From NCBI RefSeq assembly GCF_026341825.1, contig NZ_JAPENY010000002.1, positions 2,451,001 through 2,515,000 of the forward strand: a DNA stretch of 64,000 nucleotides, read 5' to 3'. The translations under genes were made by a program, and so were the position numbers. How positions within the stretch are numbered: position 1 is the stretch's first letter; every line of letters begins with the position of its first letter. Of this stretch, positions 33,352 through 42,369 are shown piece by piece. The stretch is from Streptomyces sp. NBC_00620 (GTDB taxonomy: Bacteria; Actinomycetota; Actinomycetes; Streptomycetales; Streptomycetaceae). The notes under the pieces were generated by a model. It was not told the DNA's origin, did no database searches, and worked only from the letters and a program-made list of their open reading frames with translations.

Positions 33352-34366
33352 CCGGCTCGTAGAGTTCCGGGCGCGGGGCGAGTTCGACGGTCACCCGGCC
33401 GCCGCTCTCCTGCGCCCGGACTCCCGCCTCGGCGACGGCGGACGACGCGTACCCGTCCCAGGCGCTCGGTCCGGTGACCCGGCCCGCGCGGGTGGCGTCC
33501 ACCCATGCCTGCACCTCACGGTCGTAGGCGTCCGCGAACCGTACGAGGTAGTCCTGCGCGACCTCCTCGTACGCCCCGCCGGCCGTTGTCACGACCATCG
33601 TGTGCTCGTCCCCGATCCGCGCGCTCCCGCTCTCGCAGACCGCCTCGCACCGCACCTGGTAGCCGAAGCCGGAGTTGACGAAGATCTCCACGTCCACCAG
33701 TGCGCCCTCCGCGGTCTCGAACAGCACGAGCTGGGGGTCGACGAGACCCTCCGGGGCGTGCGAGGACGAGCGCGGGCGCAGCACCGTCACGGCCGTGAGC
33801 TCCTGGTCTAGCAGCCAGCGCGCCGCGTCGATCTCGTGCGAGACGGAGCTGTTGACCAGCATCGCGGTGGTGAAACCGGGCGGCGAGGAGACATTGCGGT
33901 GCGTGCAGTGGAGCATCAGCGGACGGCCCAGCCGACCGCTGTCCAGCAGCGACTTGAGGCGCTGGTACTCGGCGTCGTACCGGCGCATGAACCCGACCTG
34001 CACCAGCCGCCGGCCGAGCCGCGACTCCGCCTCCACCACCCGCAGCGCCCCGGCCGAATCCGGCACCATCGGCTTCTCGCACAGCACCGGCAGACCGCGC
34101 GCGAAGGCCGCGAGCAGCGCCTCCTCGTGCGCGGGCCCGGGGGACGCGATCAACACGGCCTGTACGCCGGGTGCGTCCAGCGCGGCCGTCGCGTCGGCGT
34201 GGACCGAGACGCCGTCGATTCCGGTCACGACGTCCTTGGCTCGCCCGGTGTCGGGATCGGCGACCGCGGCGACCCGAGCGCCGCCCATCACCCGGTCGAT
34301 TCGCCGTATGTGGTCGGCACCCATGTGCCCCGCACCCAGGACCGCTACACCCAGTAGTTCACTCAC
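33341..34366 (-). CDS. Gfo/Idh/MocA-family oxidoreductase (inositol dehydrogenase-like)
   Basis: 341 residues; GTG start with GAGGTGCGGAG upstream. Rossmann motif VLGAGHMGADH at the N-terminus, the EKPM motif near 97-100, and a GFO_IDH_MocA C-terminal domain with NSSVSHEIDAARWLL. It resembles myo-inositol 2-dehydrogenases, but no other inositol gene adjoins it, so the substrate is open. The 3' end overlaps the phospholipase gene by 11 bp tail to tail. Confidence 0.9.
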   Translation of the reverse strand: MSELLGVAVLGAGHMGADHIRRIDRVMGGARVAAVADPDTGRAKDVVTGIDGVSVHADATAALDAPGVQAVLIASPGPAHEEALLAAFARGLPVLCEKPMVPDSAGALRVVEAESRLGRRLVQVGFMRRYDAEYQRLKSLLDSGRLGRPLMLHCTHRNVSSPPGFTTAMLVNSSVSHEIDAARWLLDQELTAVTVLRPRSSSHAPEGLVDPQLVLFETAEGALVDVEIFVNSGFGYQVRCEAVCESGSARIGDEHTMVVTTAGGAYEEVAQDYLVRFADAYDREVQAWVDATRAGRVTGPSAWDGYASSAVAEAGVRAQESGGRVTVELAPRPELYEPVNR

Positions 34367-34418
34367 GTGCTCCGCACCTCTCCAGCCGACAGCTCAGGAT
34401 CATTGTCGGCCGTGGAGA

Positions 34419-35516
34419 TCAGTAACGCAGCACCCCTGCGATCCCTTTCGCGTCCCCGAGACTGCCGTCGGGAACGAAGCGGACCTCGGCGCCGGTCTCC
34501 AGACACTGTTCGACGATCTCGTCGACGATGTCCTCGCGGGCGTCCAGGTCGCCGCTCTCGGCCGGGACGAGATGGTCGCCGCCGTTGTCGCGTACGGTCA
34601 CGCGGTAGTTCTCCTCGACGGCGAGCAGCTGGACGCGGCCCTCGGTCGCGCTCTGCCACACCTCGTCGACTCCGGCGGCGAACGCCTTGCGACCGCGTGC
34701 CGTTTCCAGCTCGCGCGCCACCGCGTCGACGTCCTTCTTCGCCTCGGCGGTGATCAGGGGATGCACCGCCTGCCACACGGCGTCGGGTGTGCCGTGCGCG
34801 AGGCCGCCGTGCGGGATGTGCGCGGCCTCCTTGGTGACGGTGCCGATCTCGTCGAGGAGGGAGAGAGCGGCGGTCTCACCGGTGACGTACAGCGGCCGGG
34901 GGTGCTTGCGCAGGACGGCGCTCACGGCGGTGTCGGCGTCGCGCAGGAAGTGCCGGGTCTGCTCGTCGCGGAAGGTGCTGGGCAGGTCGCCGACGCGTTC
35001 CTGGCGCTCGGCGTCCGGGTCCTCCAGGCTCCGTGTGAGCGGAAAGCCGTTGGCGTGCTCCTGGGCGACCCGGTCGGCCCCGCCGTTCCACAGCGTGACC
35101 TGGTCGGCCGATACCGACAGCACCCAGAACGGCCGCTCGGAGGCCTGCGCGGCGACGAGATTGCGGGTCAGGAAGGTGTCCGACAGCACCACGCGCTCCG
35201 GCACGGTACGGGCCAGCGACCAGACCTGGTGCTCACCGGGGGCGGCGAAGATGGCCAGGCCGTCCTCGGCGTGCGTCAGATCGACCTCCGCGAGGGCGCG
35301 GTCGAGCTGCTCGACGAGGTCCATCCGCCGTTCGCGGGTGACCGACGGATCGGCTTCCAGCTGTTTCTTGGCCTCGGCGACCACATTGCGCAGCCGGACC
35401 GGATCCTGGGCGTTGTCGGGCTCGCGACGATGTGTCGGCGTCAGCACGGAGACCGCGGGATAGGGCCGGGGCCTGCGCAGTTCGGTCAGGGTGGCGGGAC
35501 TGAGTGCGTGCTCCAT
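34419..35516 (-). CDS. baeRF3-type (archaeo-eukaryotic release factor-like) protein
   Basis: 365 residues. It resembles the bacterial archaeo-eukaryotic release-factor family (baeRF3), proposed to act on ribosomes, for example in hibernation or rescue: N-terminal PYPAVSVLTPTHRR, middle RPLYVTGETAALSLL, C-terminal ETGAEVRFVPDGSLGDAKGIAGVLRY. No GGQ motif is visible, so peptide release is unlikely. A Lys/Arg-rich region sits near 50-65. Only a weak RBS (CAGGT) precedes the ATG. Divergent from the arcD pseudogene. Confidence 0.75.
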   Translation of the reverse strand: MEHALSPATLTELRRPRPYPAVSVLTPTHRREPDNAQDPVRLRNVVAEAKKQLEADPSVTRERRMDLVEQLDRALAEVDLTHAEDGLAIFAAPGEHQVWSLARTVPERVVLSDTFLTRNLVAAQASERPFWVLSVSADQVTLWNGGADRVAQEHANGFPLTRSLEDPDAERQERVGDLPSTFRDEQTRHFLRDADTAVSAVLRKHPRPLYVTGETAALSLLDEIGTVTKEAAHIPHGGLAHGTPDAVWQAVHPLITAEAKKDVDAVARELETARGRKAFAAGVDEVWQSATEGRVQLLAVEENYRVTVRDNGGDHLVPAESGDLDAREDIVDEIVEQCLETGAEVRFVPDGSLGDAKGIAGVLRY

Positions 35517-35666
35517 ACCTGCACGATAGGACCAATTCGCTTATCGGGCATTTGGTGCATTTGATTGCTAGGGTCGCTCGCGTCGACAGATCGCGTAGTC
35601 CTCGTCACCGTCGCCGGACGCCGGTGCCCCACCGTCGTAGGACACCATGACCTGCTTAGGACGCCC

Positions 35667-37039
35667 ATGACGCAGGCCGACGTGGAAGCCAAGGCGCCAC
35701 CCGCCGCCAAACTCACGCTCCTGACGCTCACCACGATGGTCGTCGGCTCGATGGTCGGAGCCGGCGTCTTCTCACTGCCCCGCCGCTTCGCCCAGGAGAC
35801 GGGCGTGGCCGGAGCCCTCATCGCGTGGGCCGTCGCCGGCACCGGCATGCTGATGCTCGCCTTCGTCTTCCAGCGCCTCGCCATCCGCAGACCGGACCTC
35901 GACGCGGGCGTCTACGCCTACGCGAAGGCCGGCTTCGGCGAGTACCTGGGTTTCTTCTCGGCGTTCGGCTATCGAACATTTGCGCAGTGCTCCACCCTCC
36001 AGGGTGGAGGTGAAGGGCATCCTTGGCCCAGCGGCTCCGATGGCCGCAGGGCCACTGCTAACGTCGGCTTGTCTGACAACGTAGTTGGCGGACCTACCGC
36101 CGGACGGGCGGGAAGTCACGCCTGTGGAGACCAGGTAAGACCGCTCCTCACGGAACGGCACAGGTCGCTGAAGCAGGAACCCACGGTGGTGTCGCGTCAG
36201 CGGTACGGACCGGAGTCGTCGCCCTTCAAGGCGGCGAGGACGTCAATGGGCTAGCGCCTGCGTCGGCAATGCGACGTACTGGGTCCTCAGCATTCCGGCC
36301 GTCGGCGCCGTCGCACCCGCGCTGGGCGGCGGCGATACCATATCCGCGCGAACGCGTACTCACGGCACGTCAAACGCCGCGAGGGTGTGGGGCGCGCGAC
36401 CGTCCTGGAGTTCCCCTGATCGCCGAGCTGCGGCAGCCCTCCATGGCCGAGGTCCTGGAGCACGCCGTCGGCACCTGGGGGCAGGTCTTCGTCAGCGTCG
36501 GCCTGATCGTCTCGGTGCTCGGCGCCTATCTGGCCTGGACCCTGATGGCGGCCGAGGTGCTGTTCGTCGCCGCCAAGGACGAGGACATGCCCCGTTTCCT
36601 CGGCCGCTCCATCGGCGACGACGTACCCACGCCCGCGCTCGTGATGACGACCCTGCTGACCCAAGTCGTGCTGGTCGTCACCCTGTTCTCGGACGACGCC
36701 TTCAACTTCGCGCTCGACCTGACCAGCGCGCTGACACTGATCCCGTTCCTGCTGGCGGCGGGCTTCGCCGTCAAGATCGCCCGCGCGGGCCCCGGCAGCG
36801 ACCTCCTCGTCGCCGTGCTCGCCACCGTCTACACCGCCTTCCTGTTCTACGCGGCCGGGCTGAAGTACCTCCTTGTCTCGTTCGTCATCTACGCGCCCGC
36901 CACGATCCTGTACGTGATGGCCAGGCGCGAGCAGGGCAGACAGCTGTTCTCGCCCCGCGAACTCGTCATCCTCGCCGTCTCGATCGCCGGCGCGATCCTC
37001 GGGATCGTCGCTCTGGCGCTGGGCTGGATCAGCCTCTGA
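35667..37039 (+). pseudogene. arcD: arginine/ornithine antiporter, multiply disrupted
   Basis: Remnants of an APC-superfamily basic amino-acid antiporter occur in successive frames. MTQADVEAK to FSAFGY (35667-35972) is followed by a 274-bp insertion. WASACVGNATYWVL resumes at 36247 and runs to about 36346. SRHVKRREGVGRATVLEF (from about 36357) is in another frame and ends in a stop at 36417-36419. LIAELRQPSMAEV to the C-terminus is in a third frame and ends at 37039. About 110 residues are missing between the second and third pieces and about 20 after the third, judged from family memory. The gene cannot make a working transporter. It precedes the damaged arcA. Confidence 0.85.
35973..36246 (+). 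mobile_element. 274-bp non-autonomous IS200/IS605-like element (PATE-like)
   Basis: Removing exactly these bases joins TAT (Tyr, 35970-35972) to TGG (Trp, 36247) and restores FGYWASACVGN of arcD, so both ends are defined to the base. The left part has an inverted repeat CTCCACCCT/AGGGTGGAG (35990-36009). The right end has hairpin GTCGTCGCC...GGCGAGGAC (36215-36242) followed by GTCAA, the typical right end and omega-RNA 3' end of tnpB-type IS605 elements. One frame resembles a TnpB C-terminal tail (SLKQEP, SSPFKAARTSM). No transposase gene is present and no target duplication is seen, as expected for this family. Confidence 0.75.
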
Positions 37040-37044
37040 CCGAA

Positions 37045-37080
37045 AGGCCCGGAAGACCCGGAAGGCCCGGACGACCTGGA
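37045..37080. repeat. four 9-bp tandem repeats before arcA
   Basis: AGGCCCGGA, AGACCCGGA, AGGCCCGGA and CGACCTGGA lie head to tail between the arcD remnant and the arcA start; the last unit provides part of the GGAGAAAGG ribosome binding site. Confidence 0.65.
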
Positions 37081-37092
37081 GAAAGGCACACC

Positions 37093-38355
37093 GTGACCAG
37101 TCAGGACAGCACCAACGGGACGGCGTACGGCGTCCACTCCGAGGTCGGCAGGCTGCGCAAGGTGCTGGTCTGCGCGCCCGGCCTCGCACACCGCCGGCTC
37201 ACCCCCACCAACTCCGACGACCTGCTCTTCGACGACGTCATGTGGGTGGAGAACGCCCAGCGCGACCACGCCGACTTCGTCAACAAGCTGCGTGAACGAG
37301 GCGTCGACGTCGTGGAACTGCACGACCTGCTCGCCGAGACGATGGCGATCCCCGCGGCCAGGGACTGGCTCCTGGACCGGAAGATCACCGCCAACGAGGT
37401 CGGACTCGGACCCGTCGACGACACCCGGGCCTTCCTGGGGTCCCTCGAACCCGCCACGCTCGCGCGGTACTTGATCGGCGGTCTGGCCACCGGCGACCTG
37501 CCGGACGGCTTCCGCTCCGGTCATCTCGCACTCGCCCGCGAGTCGACGGGCGTACGCGAGTACCTGATGCCGCCGCTGCCCAACACGCTCTACACCCGCG
37601 ACACGACGTGCTGGCTGTACGGCGGCCTCACGCTCAACCCCCTCTACTGGCCCGCCCGGCACGACGAGACCCTCCTGATGAAGGCCATCTACACCTTCCA
37701 CCCCGACTAGGCCGGCTCCACGGTGTGGTGGGGCGACCCCGAACTCGACTGGCGGCAGGCCACGTTCGAGGGCGGCGACATCATGCCGGTCGGCAACGGT
37801 GTCGTCCTCATGGGCATGAGCGAGCGCACCTCACGGCAGGCGATCACCCAGGTCGCGGCCGCGCTGTTCAAGAACGGGGCGGCCGAGCACGTCATCGTCG
37901 CCGGTATGCCCAAGTTGCGCTCCGCGATGCACCTCGACACCGTCTTCACGTTTGCCGACCGCGACCTGGTGACCCTCTACCCGGCCATCATGGACGCGGT
38001 CCACACCTTCTCCCTCCGCCCGAGCGACAAGGCCCCCGGCATCGAACTCACCGACGAGGGCTCGCGCCCCTTCACCGAAGTCGTCGCCAAGGCCCTCGGG
38101 TTGCCGCAGCTGCGCGTCGTCGAGACCGGCGGAGACGTGTACGCCTCCGAGCGCCAGCAGTGGGACAGCGGCAACAACGCCGTCGCCCTGGAACCCGGTG
38201 TGGTCTTCACCTACGACCGCAACACCCAGACCAACACACTGCTGAGGAAGGCCGGCGTCGAGGTCATCACCATCGTCGGCGCCGAGTTGGGGCGCGGCCG
38301 GGGCGGCGGCCACTGCATGACGTGCCCGATCGTGCGGGACCCCGTCGAGTTCTGA
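37093..38355 (+). pseudogene. arcA: arginine deiminase with an in-frame amber codon
   Basis: From the GTG at 37093 the frame encodes a full-length deiminase of 420 codons plus stop, but codon 206 (37708-37710) is TAG, between IYTFHPD and AGSTVWWG. The remainder is intact in the same frame: substrate-binding FEGGDIMPVG and the catalytic Cys in GGGHCMTCPIVRDP. The enzyme converts arginine to citrulline and ammonia. Because the partner arcD is also broken, the locus appears to be decaying, with this single lesion the more recent. Sequencing error or read-through are alternatives. Confidence 0.85.
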
Positions 38356-38386
38356 GCGGCTCGCCGGCCCCTCCGCGCCCCGGACT

Positions 38387-38914
38387 TCATGCCTGGTTGA
38401 GCCCGAGTGCCTTGTCCGCGGCGGCCACCGACGGCTTCCACCATGTCGTCACCGGCTCCCATACGCGCACGGCGTCACCGGCGCCCAGTTCCTTCGCCGT
38501 GAAGGTGCGGCCGAACCGCGCCGGATCGGCGGAGACGGTGATCGAGTCCACCCGACGGGCCTCGGGGTCGGCCAGGTCGGCGATCGTGCGTACGGCGGCG
38601 TACGCCGTCCTGCCCGCGCCGATCCGGTACGGCCCGCTGTCCCCGGCGGGCACCGGCTGGGCCGCGCCGTCGAGGTCCCCGAAGGTGACGGTCGGGATGC
38701 GGTCGACGGTGCAGGTCCGCTTCGAGTGGTTGGTGACGCTGATGTGTACGACGGTGGGGTTCGCGGCCTGGTGCGCCGCCACGGCGAGGGCCTTCTCCGG
38801 GCAGGCGGCGACCCTGGTGGTGGCGGAGCTCTGGGCTACGGCCGAGCCCTGAGGCGCGGCGACGAGCAGTGCCGCGGCGGCGGTCGCGAGGGCGAGGACG
38901 GGACGGATGCGCAT
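38387..38914 (-). CDS. secreted DUF4232-like protein
   Basis: 175 residues. Signal peptide at about 1-30 (MRIRPVLALATAAAALLVAA). The mature part is a beta-rich domain with two cysteines (ACPEK and KRTCTVDRIP) likely to form a disulfide, as in DUF4232 proteins of actinomycetes. AGGGGGAA precedes the ATG at 11 bp. Function unknown; an exported, cell-surface or soluble role is expected. Confidence 0.75.
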   Translation of the reverse strand: MRIRPVLALATAAAALLVAAPQGSAVAQSSATTRVAACPEKALAVAAHQAANPTVVHISVTNHSKRTCTVDRIPTVTFGDLDGAAQPVPAGDSGPYRIGAGRTAYAAVRTIADLADPEARRVDSITVSADPARFGRTFTAKELGAGDAVRVWEPVTTWWKPSVAAADKALGLNQA

Positions 38915-39075
38915 CAGTGGTGTTCCCCCTGTGATGGACGTGTATACGGGTACTGCGGCGTGCCCGGTCGAGGCGACGCCCGCACAGTGTGACGGCCGGG
39001 GGGTTCGAGGGGTTGTAGCCGACTTGTCCGTGTTACGTGGCTGTTGCATTTCCCGGTGCATCCTCGCCCCCGGGT

Positions 39076-40704
39076 TCAGTCGCCCGAGTCCGGCGGCCCG
39101 CAGGAGCTGCCGTTGTCCGGCAGGGAGCCGTACAGCAGGAAGTCGTCGACCTTCTGATGCACGCACTCGGAGGACGCGTACCCGGTGTGTCCGTCGCCCT
39201 TGTTGTCCAGCACGACCGCCGAGGAGCCGAGCCGCTCGGCGGTCTCCAGGGCCCAGCGGTACGGAGTGGCGGGGTCGCCGCGGGTGCCGACGAGGAGCAT
39301 CTTCGGGGTGTCGACGTCGCGTACTTCGTCGCGTATGTAGTCGGTGCCCTTGGGGCGGCCGTAGCACGTCAGTACCTGGGTGAGCCGGTACTCGCCGAAG
39401 ACAGGGGACACCTGCGCGTACTCGGCGCGCAGCGAGTCGATCTCCCTGGTGACCTGGTCGGCGGTGGGCCGGTCGGGGTCGTCCGCGCAGTTGATCGCCA
39501 TCAGCGCGGCCGGGAGGTTGTCGATGGGGACGTCCACCGGGTCGACGAGACCGCCGTCCGGGCTGGCCGTCACGGTCAGCTCGTCGTCCTTGCGGGGTGC
39601 CACCGCCGGTCCGCCCGGCTGGGTGCTCCCGGCGGTGTCGGGGAGGGCCGCGCCGCCCGACAACTGCATGAGCCAGCGGGTGTCGCCGTCCTGGAGCAGG
39701 GAGTTGAGGGCCTGCGCGAGCGTGGGCCACATCTGGCGGCTGTACAGGGCCTGACTTATGGCGCCCACGAGGTCCTGGCCGGAGAACTCCTGGCCGAAGT
39801 CGGCCGGAACCGGGTCCGCGTCGAGCGAGTCGACGAGCTGGACGACCTGTTTTCGGGCGCTGCGCGGATCCTGCCCGAACGGACAGGACAGATCCTTGGT
39901 GCACCAGGTGAGGAAGTCCTCCAGCGCGGTCTGCTGGCCCGCGGCGCCCACCAGTCCCTGCTCGGACAGCGGTTCGGTGAGCGTGTCCACGCCGTCGAGG
40001 ACCAACCGGCCCGTCTTCTTGGGGAACTGGGCCGCGTACACCGCGCCCAGACGCGTTCCGTAGGAGAAGCCGAGGTAGTTGAGCTTCTTGTCGCCGAGCG
40101 CCTGCCGCATCACGTCCATGTCCCGGGAGGCGTTGACCGTGCCTATGTGGGCCAGCACGGGTCCCGAGTGCTTGGCGCATTCGTCGGCGGTCTTCCGCAA
40201 CGCCTTGAGGGCGGCCTGCGGATCGCCGCTGTCGGTGGTGCCGTCCGTCGTGCCGTAGTACTCGTCGCCGCCCTCGCCACAACTGACGGGCGAGGACTGG
40301 CCGACGCCTCTGGGATCGAAGGTGACCACGTCGTAGCCGTTCGTCAGATGCATGAAGTCCTCACCTCCGAAGGCGAGTTGAGGGATTCCCGCGCCTCCGG
40401 GCCCGCCGAAGTTCAGTAGCACCGAACCCCTCGACTTTCCCGTCGCGCGGTAGCGGGCCATCGCCACGTCGAGCGTTCCGTCACCCGGGTTCGCGTAGTC
40501 CAGCGGGACGGTCACCTTCCCGCACTGCAGGTCCTCGGGCATGCCGTAGCCCTCGCACGCGGCCCACTTGATGCGCTGGCCGTAGAAGCGTGACAGGTCT
40601 GGTGTGTCGGCGGCCCTCGCCGCCGAAGGCAGTCCGGCCACCAGCAGGGCCAGCGTCACGGTCGTGGCTCCGGCGAACGCGCAGCGTTGGTGCACGGACA
40701 GCAT
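39076..40704 (-). CDS. secreted tripeptidyl aminopeptidase-type hydrolase (S33)
   Basis: 542 residues with a signal peptide at about 1-31. Alpha/beta-hydrolase of the Streptomyces Tap/Slp family: LNFGGPGGAG oxyanion region, nucleophile in GFSYGTRLG, Asp in GTRGDPATPY and His in KGDGHTGYASS. The TAP-like C-terminal domain is complete, with conserved cysteines (C near PVSCGEGG, DECAKH, NCADD). It should remove short peptides from extracellular proteins. Confidence 0.9.
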   Translation of the reverse strand: MLSVHQRCAFAGATTVTLALLVAGLPSAARAADTPDLSRFYGQRIKWAACEGYGMPEDLQCGKVTVPLDYANPGDGTLDVAMARYRATGKSRGSVLLNFGGPGGAGIPQLAFGGEDFMHLTNGYDVVTFDPRGVGQSSPVSCGEGGDEYYGTTDGTTDSGDPQAALKALRKTADECAKHSGPVLAHIGTVNASRDMDVMRQALGDKKLNYLGFSYGTRLGAVYAAQFPKKTGRLVLDGVDTLTEPLSEQGLVGAAGQQTALEDFLTWCTKDLSCPFGQDPRSARKQVVQLVDSLDADPVPADFGQEFSGQDLVGAISQALYSRQMWPTLAQALNSLLQDGDTRWLMQLSGGAALPDTAGSTQPGGPAVAPRKDDELTVTASPDGGLVDPVDVPIDNLPAALMAINCADDPDRPTADQVTREIDSLRAEYAQVSPVFGEYRLTQVLTCYGRPKGTDYIRDEVRDVDTPKMLLVGTRGDPATPYRWALETAERLGSSAVVLDNKGDGHTGYASSECVHQKVDDFLLYGSLPDNGSSCGPPDSGD

Positions 40705-40951
40705 GCATGCCTCCAGGACGCCCGGCTGCCCCCTCGCTCACGATAAGGGCGGGTCCCGGTGGACGCCTCTGGGCGAGCGGAACGGGCCGCGGTGCCTTAC
40801 CCTGCGCGCCTTGCACGGGGCAGATCCGTACGCTCCGCAAGCGCCGATGGCCCTCGCACGAGCCGCCTCACCAGTTCGATAACCATGACGCTCGATGGGG
40901 TGAAAGACCGATTAGCCATAACTCGGATGGTTCTCTCGCGTTTTATGGCAT

Positions 40952-40967
40952 GCGGGCGACCGCCCGC
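40952..40967. other. short hairpin in the chaplin leader
   Basis: GCGGGCG-AC-CGCCCGC is a perfect 7-bp-arm inverted repeat 26 bp before the chaplin ATG in the 289-bp gap 40705-40993. The gap is A+T-richer around 40880-40950, where the promoter is expected. The hairpin could influence RBS access. Confidence 0.4.
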
Positions 40968-40993
40968 GACCATGTCTGGAAGGCAGGGACCCT

Positions 40994-41668
40994 ATGAAAC
41001 GGGTTACCCGAAATGGATTGATCGCAGCAGCCGCCGCCTCGGGAGCGATGGCCGTGACCATGCCGGCGTACGCCGACTCCGCGGCGGACGGCACCGCGGC
41101 GGGCTCGCCCGGGCTGATCTCCGGCAACACCATCCAGCTCCCGGTGCACGTTCCCGTGAACGTGTGCGGGAACACCGTGAACGTCGTCGGGGTCCTCAAC
41201 CCGGCGGCGGGCAACAGCTGTGCCAACGAGGGCGGCGGCGGGGCCGAGGCGCCCGGTGGAACGCAGGGCGGTGCGGTGGAGAACGGCAGCGGAGGTGCCG
41301 CCGCGCAGAGCAGCGGAAAGGATTCGCCAGGTGTGCTCTCGGGCAACGGCGTGCAGCTTCCCGTGCATCTCCCGGTCAACGTCACCGGCAACTCCGTGAG
41401 CGTCGTCGGCATCGGCAACGCGGCCGTCGGCAACGAGTCCACGAACACCTCCGGCGGCCGGCCCGACCGCCCCGTCAAGCCCGCGCCGAAGCCGTCCGCA
41501 CCGCCCGCCAAGGCGCAGTACGCGCCTCCCGGCACGCCGTCGGGGCCCGTGGCCTCCCTCGCTCAGACCGGCGCGGACCAGATGGCGCCCGCGATCGCCG
41601 GGAGCGCGGCGCTGGTCCTGGGCGGAGCCGTCCTGTACCGGCGATTCCGGCCCGCCGCCACTCGCTGA
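40994..41668 (+). CDS. long chaplin with sortase signal
   Basis: 224 residues: signal peptide (about 1-27), chaplin domain 1 (SPGLISGNTIQLPVHVPVN, with the Cys pair in NVCGN and NSCAN), Gly/Ser linker, chaplin domain 2 (SPGVLSGNGVQLPVHLPVN, without cysteines), Pro-rich spacer, LAQTG sorting signal, hydrophobic segment and RRFR tail. This is the ChpA-C layout; sortase links it to the wall, where it helps short chaplins coat aerial hyphae. Expression is expected during aerial growth. Confidence 0.95.
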   Translation: MKRVTRNGLIAAAAASGAMAVTMPAYADSAADGTAAGSPGLISGNTIQLPVHVPVNVCGNTVNVVGVLNPAAGNSCANEGGGGAEAPGGTQGGAVENGSGGAAAQSSGKDSPGVLSGNGVQLPVHLPVNVTGNSVSVVGIGNAAVGNESTNTSGGRPDRPVKPAPKPSAPPAKAQYAPPGTPSGPVASLAQTGADQMAPAIAGSAALVLGGAVLYRRFRPAATR

Positions 41669-41688
41669 CCAGGGCCCGGCAAGAGCGG

Positions 41689-41722
41689 AAGGCCCCACCG
41701 GACTCGTGACCGGTGGGGCCTT
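41689..41722. terminator. bidirectional terminator hairpin
   Basis: AAGGCCCCACCGG and CCGGTGGGGCCTT form a perfect 13-bp stem with an 8-base loop between the convergent chaplin and acetyltransferase genes. Confidence 0.85.
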
Positions 41723-41731
41723 GACGACTCC

Positions 41732-42250
41732 TCAGCCCAGCTCGCCGCGGAGGATGCCGTACCGCACGCCGTCGCGCCAGTGACCGTCGCGGAACACGAC
41801 ACTGCGCAGCACGCCCTCGCGGGTGAACCCGACCTTCTCCAGGGCGCGTTGCTCGGCGATGTTGTCCACCTCGGTATCGGCCTCGATACGTATCACCAGC
41901 GTGTGGGCGAAGAGGTACTGGACCAGTTGCCGCTGGGCTTCGGTGCCAACTCCCTTGCCGCGTGTCTCGGGCAGCAGCCCGATACCCATGTTCCAGTAGT
42001 GAGTGGTCCGGCTGGAGACGATCTTCCGCCAGGCGACGAATCCCAGCCGCTCGTCGTCACGCACCACCATCAGATATCCCGAATCCTCGGTGATCAGACC
42101 GTTCTCCGCCCACTGGCGCCGCCAGCGCCCGATGTCCCACCAGCCGAACCACTGGAAGGGTTCGGCCGTCTCCGGCTCCATGAGGAACCGCTCCATGACG
42201 GACAGGTCGTCCTCGGCCACCGGGCGCAAAGTCACGTGGTTGATGCTCAT
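41732..42250 (-). CDS. GNAT acetyltransferase (RimJ/RimL type)
   Basis: 172 residues from the ATG at 42250, nine bases after AAGG; a TTG at 42259 is an unlikely alternative. The acetyl-CoA loop is GLLPETRGKGVGTEAQ, followed by ADTEVDNIAEQRALEKVGF typical of RimJ/RimL-like N-acetyltransferases. Target protein or small amine is unknown. Divergent from a second, unrelated GNAT gene. Confidence 0.88.
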   Translation of the reverse strand: MSINHVTLRPVAEDDLSVMERFLMEPETAEPFQWFGWWDIGRWRRQWAENGLITEDSGYLMVVRDDERLGFVAWRKIVSSRTTHYWNMGIGLLPETRGKGVGTEAQRQLVQYLFAHTLVIRIEADTEVDNIAEQRALEKVGFTREGVLRSVVFRDGHWRDGVRYGILRGELG

Positions 42251-42369
42251 GAGCGTCAACCTTATGAGCGCGGTTTTCGCCAGTGATCCCGTGGAGATCG
42301 GGAAGAATTGCCGAGGTGCGGACGGTAACCACAGCCCGCGACGCCACCCCGACGAAAGGAAGCACCCGC

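Noticed and set aside
35973..36254. Protein-coding continuation of arcD through the insertion
   Set aside because: The frame through the insertion has no antiporter similarity, whereas deleting the insertion restores the conserved FGYWASACVGN segment.
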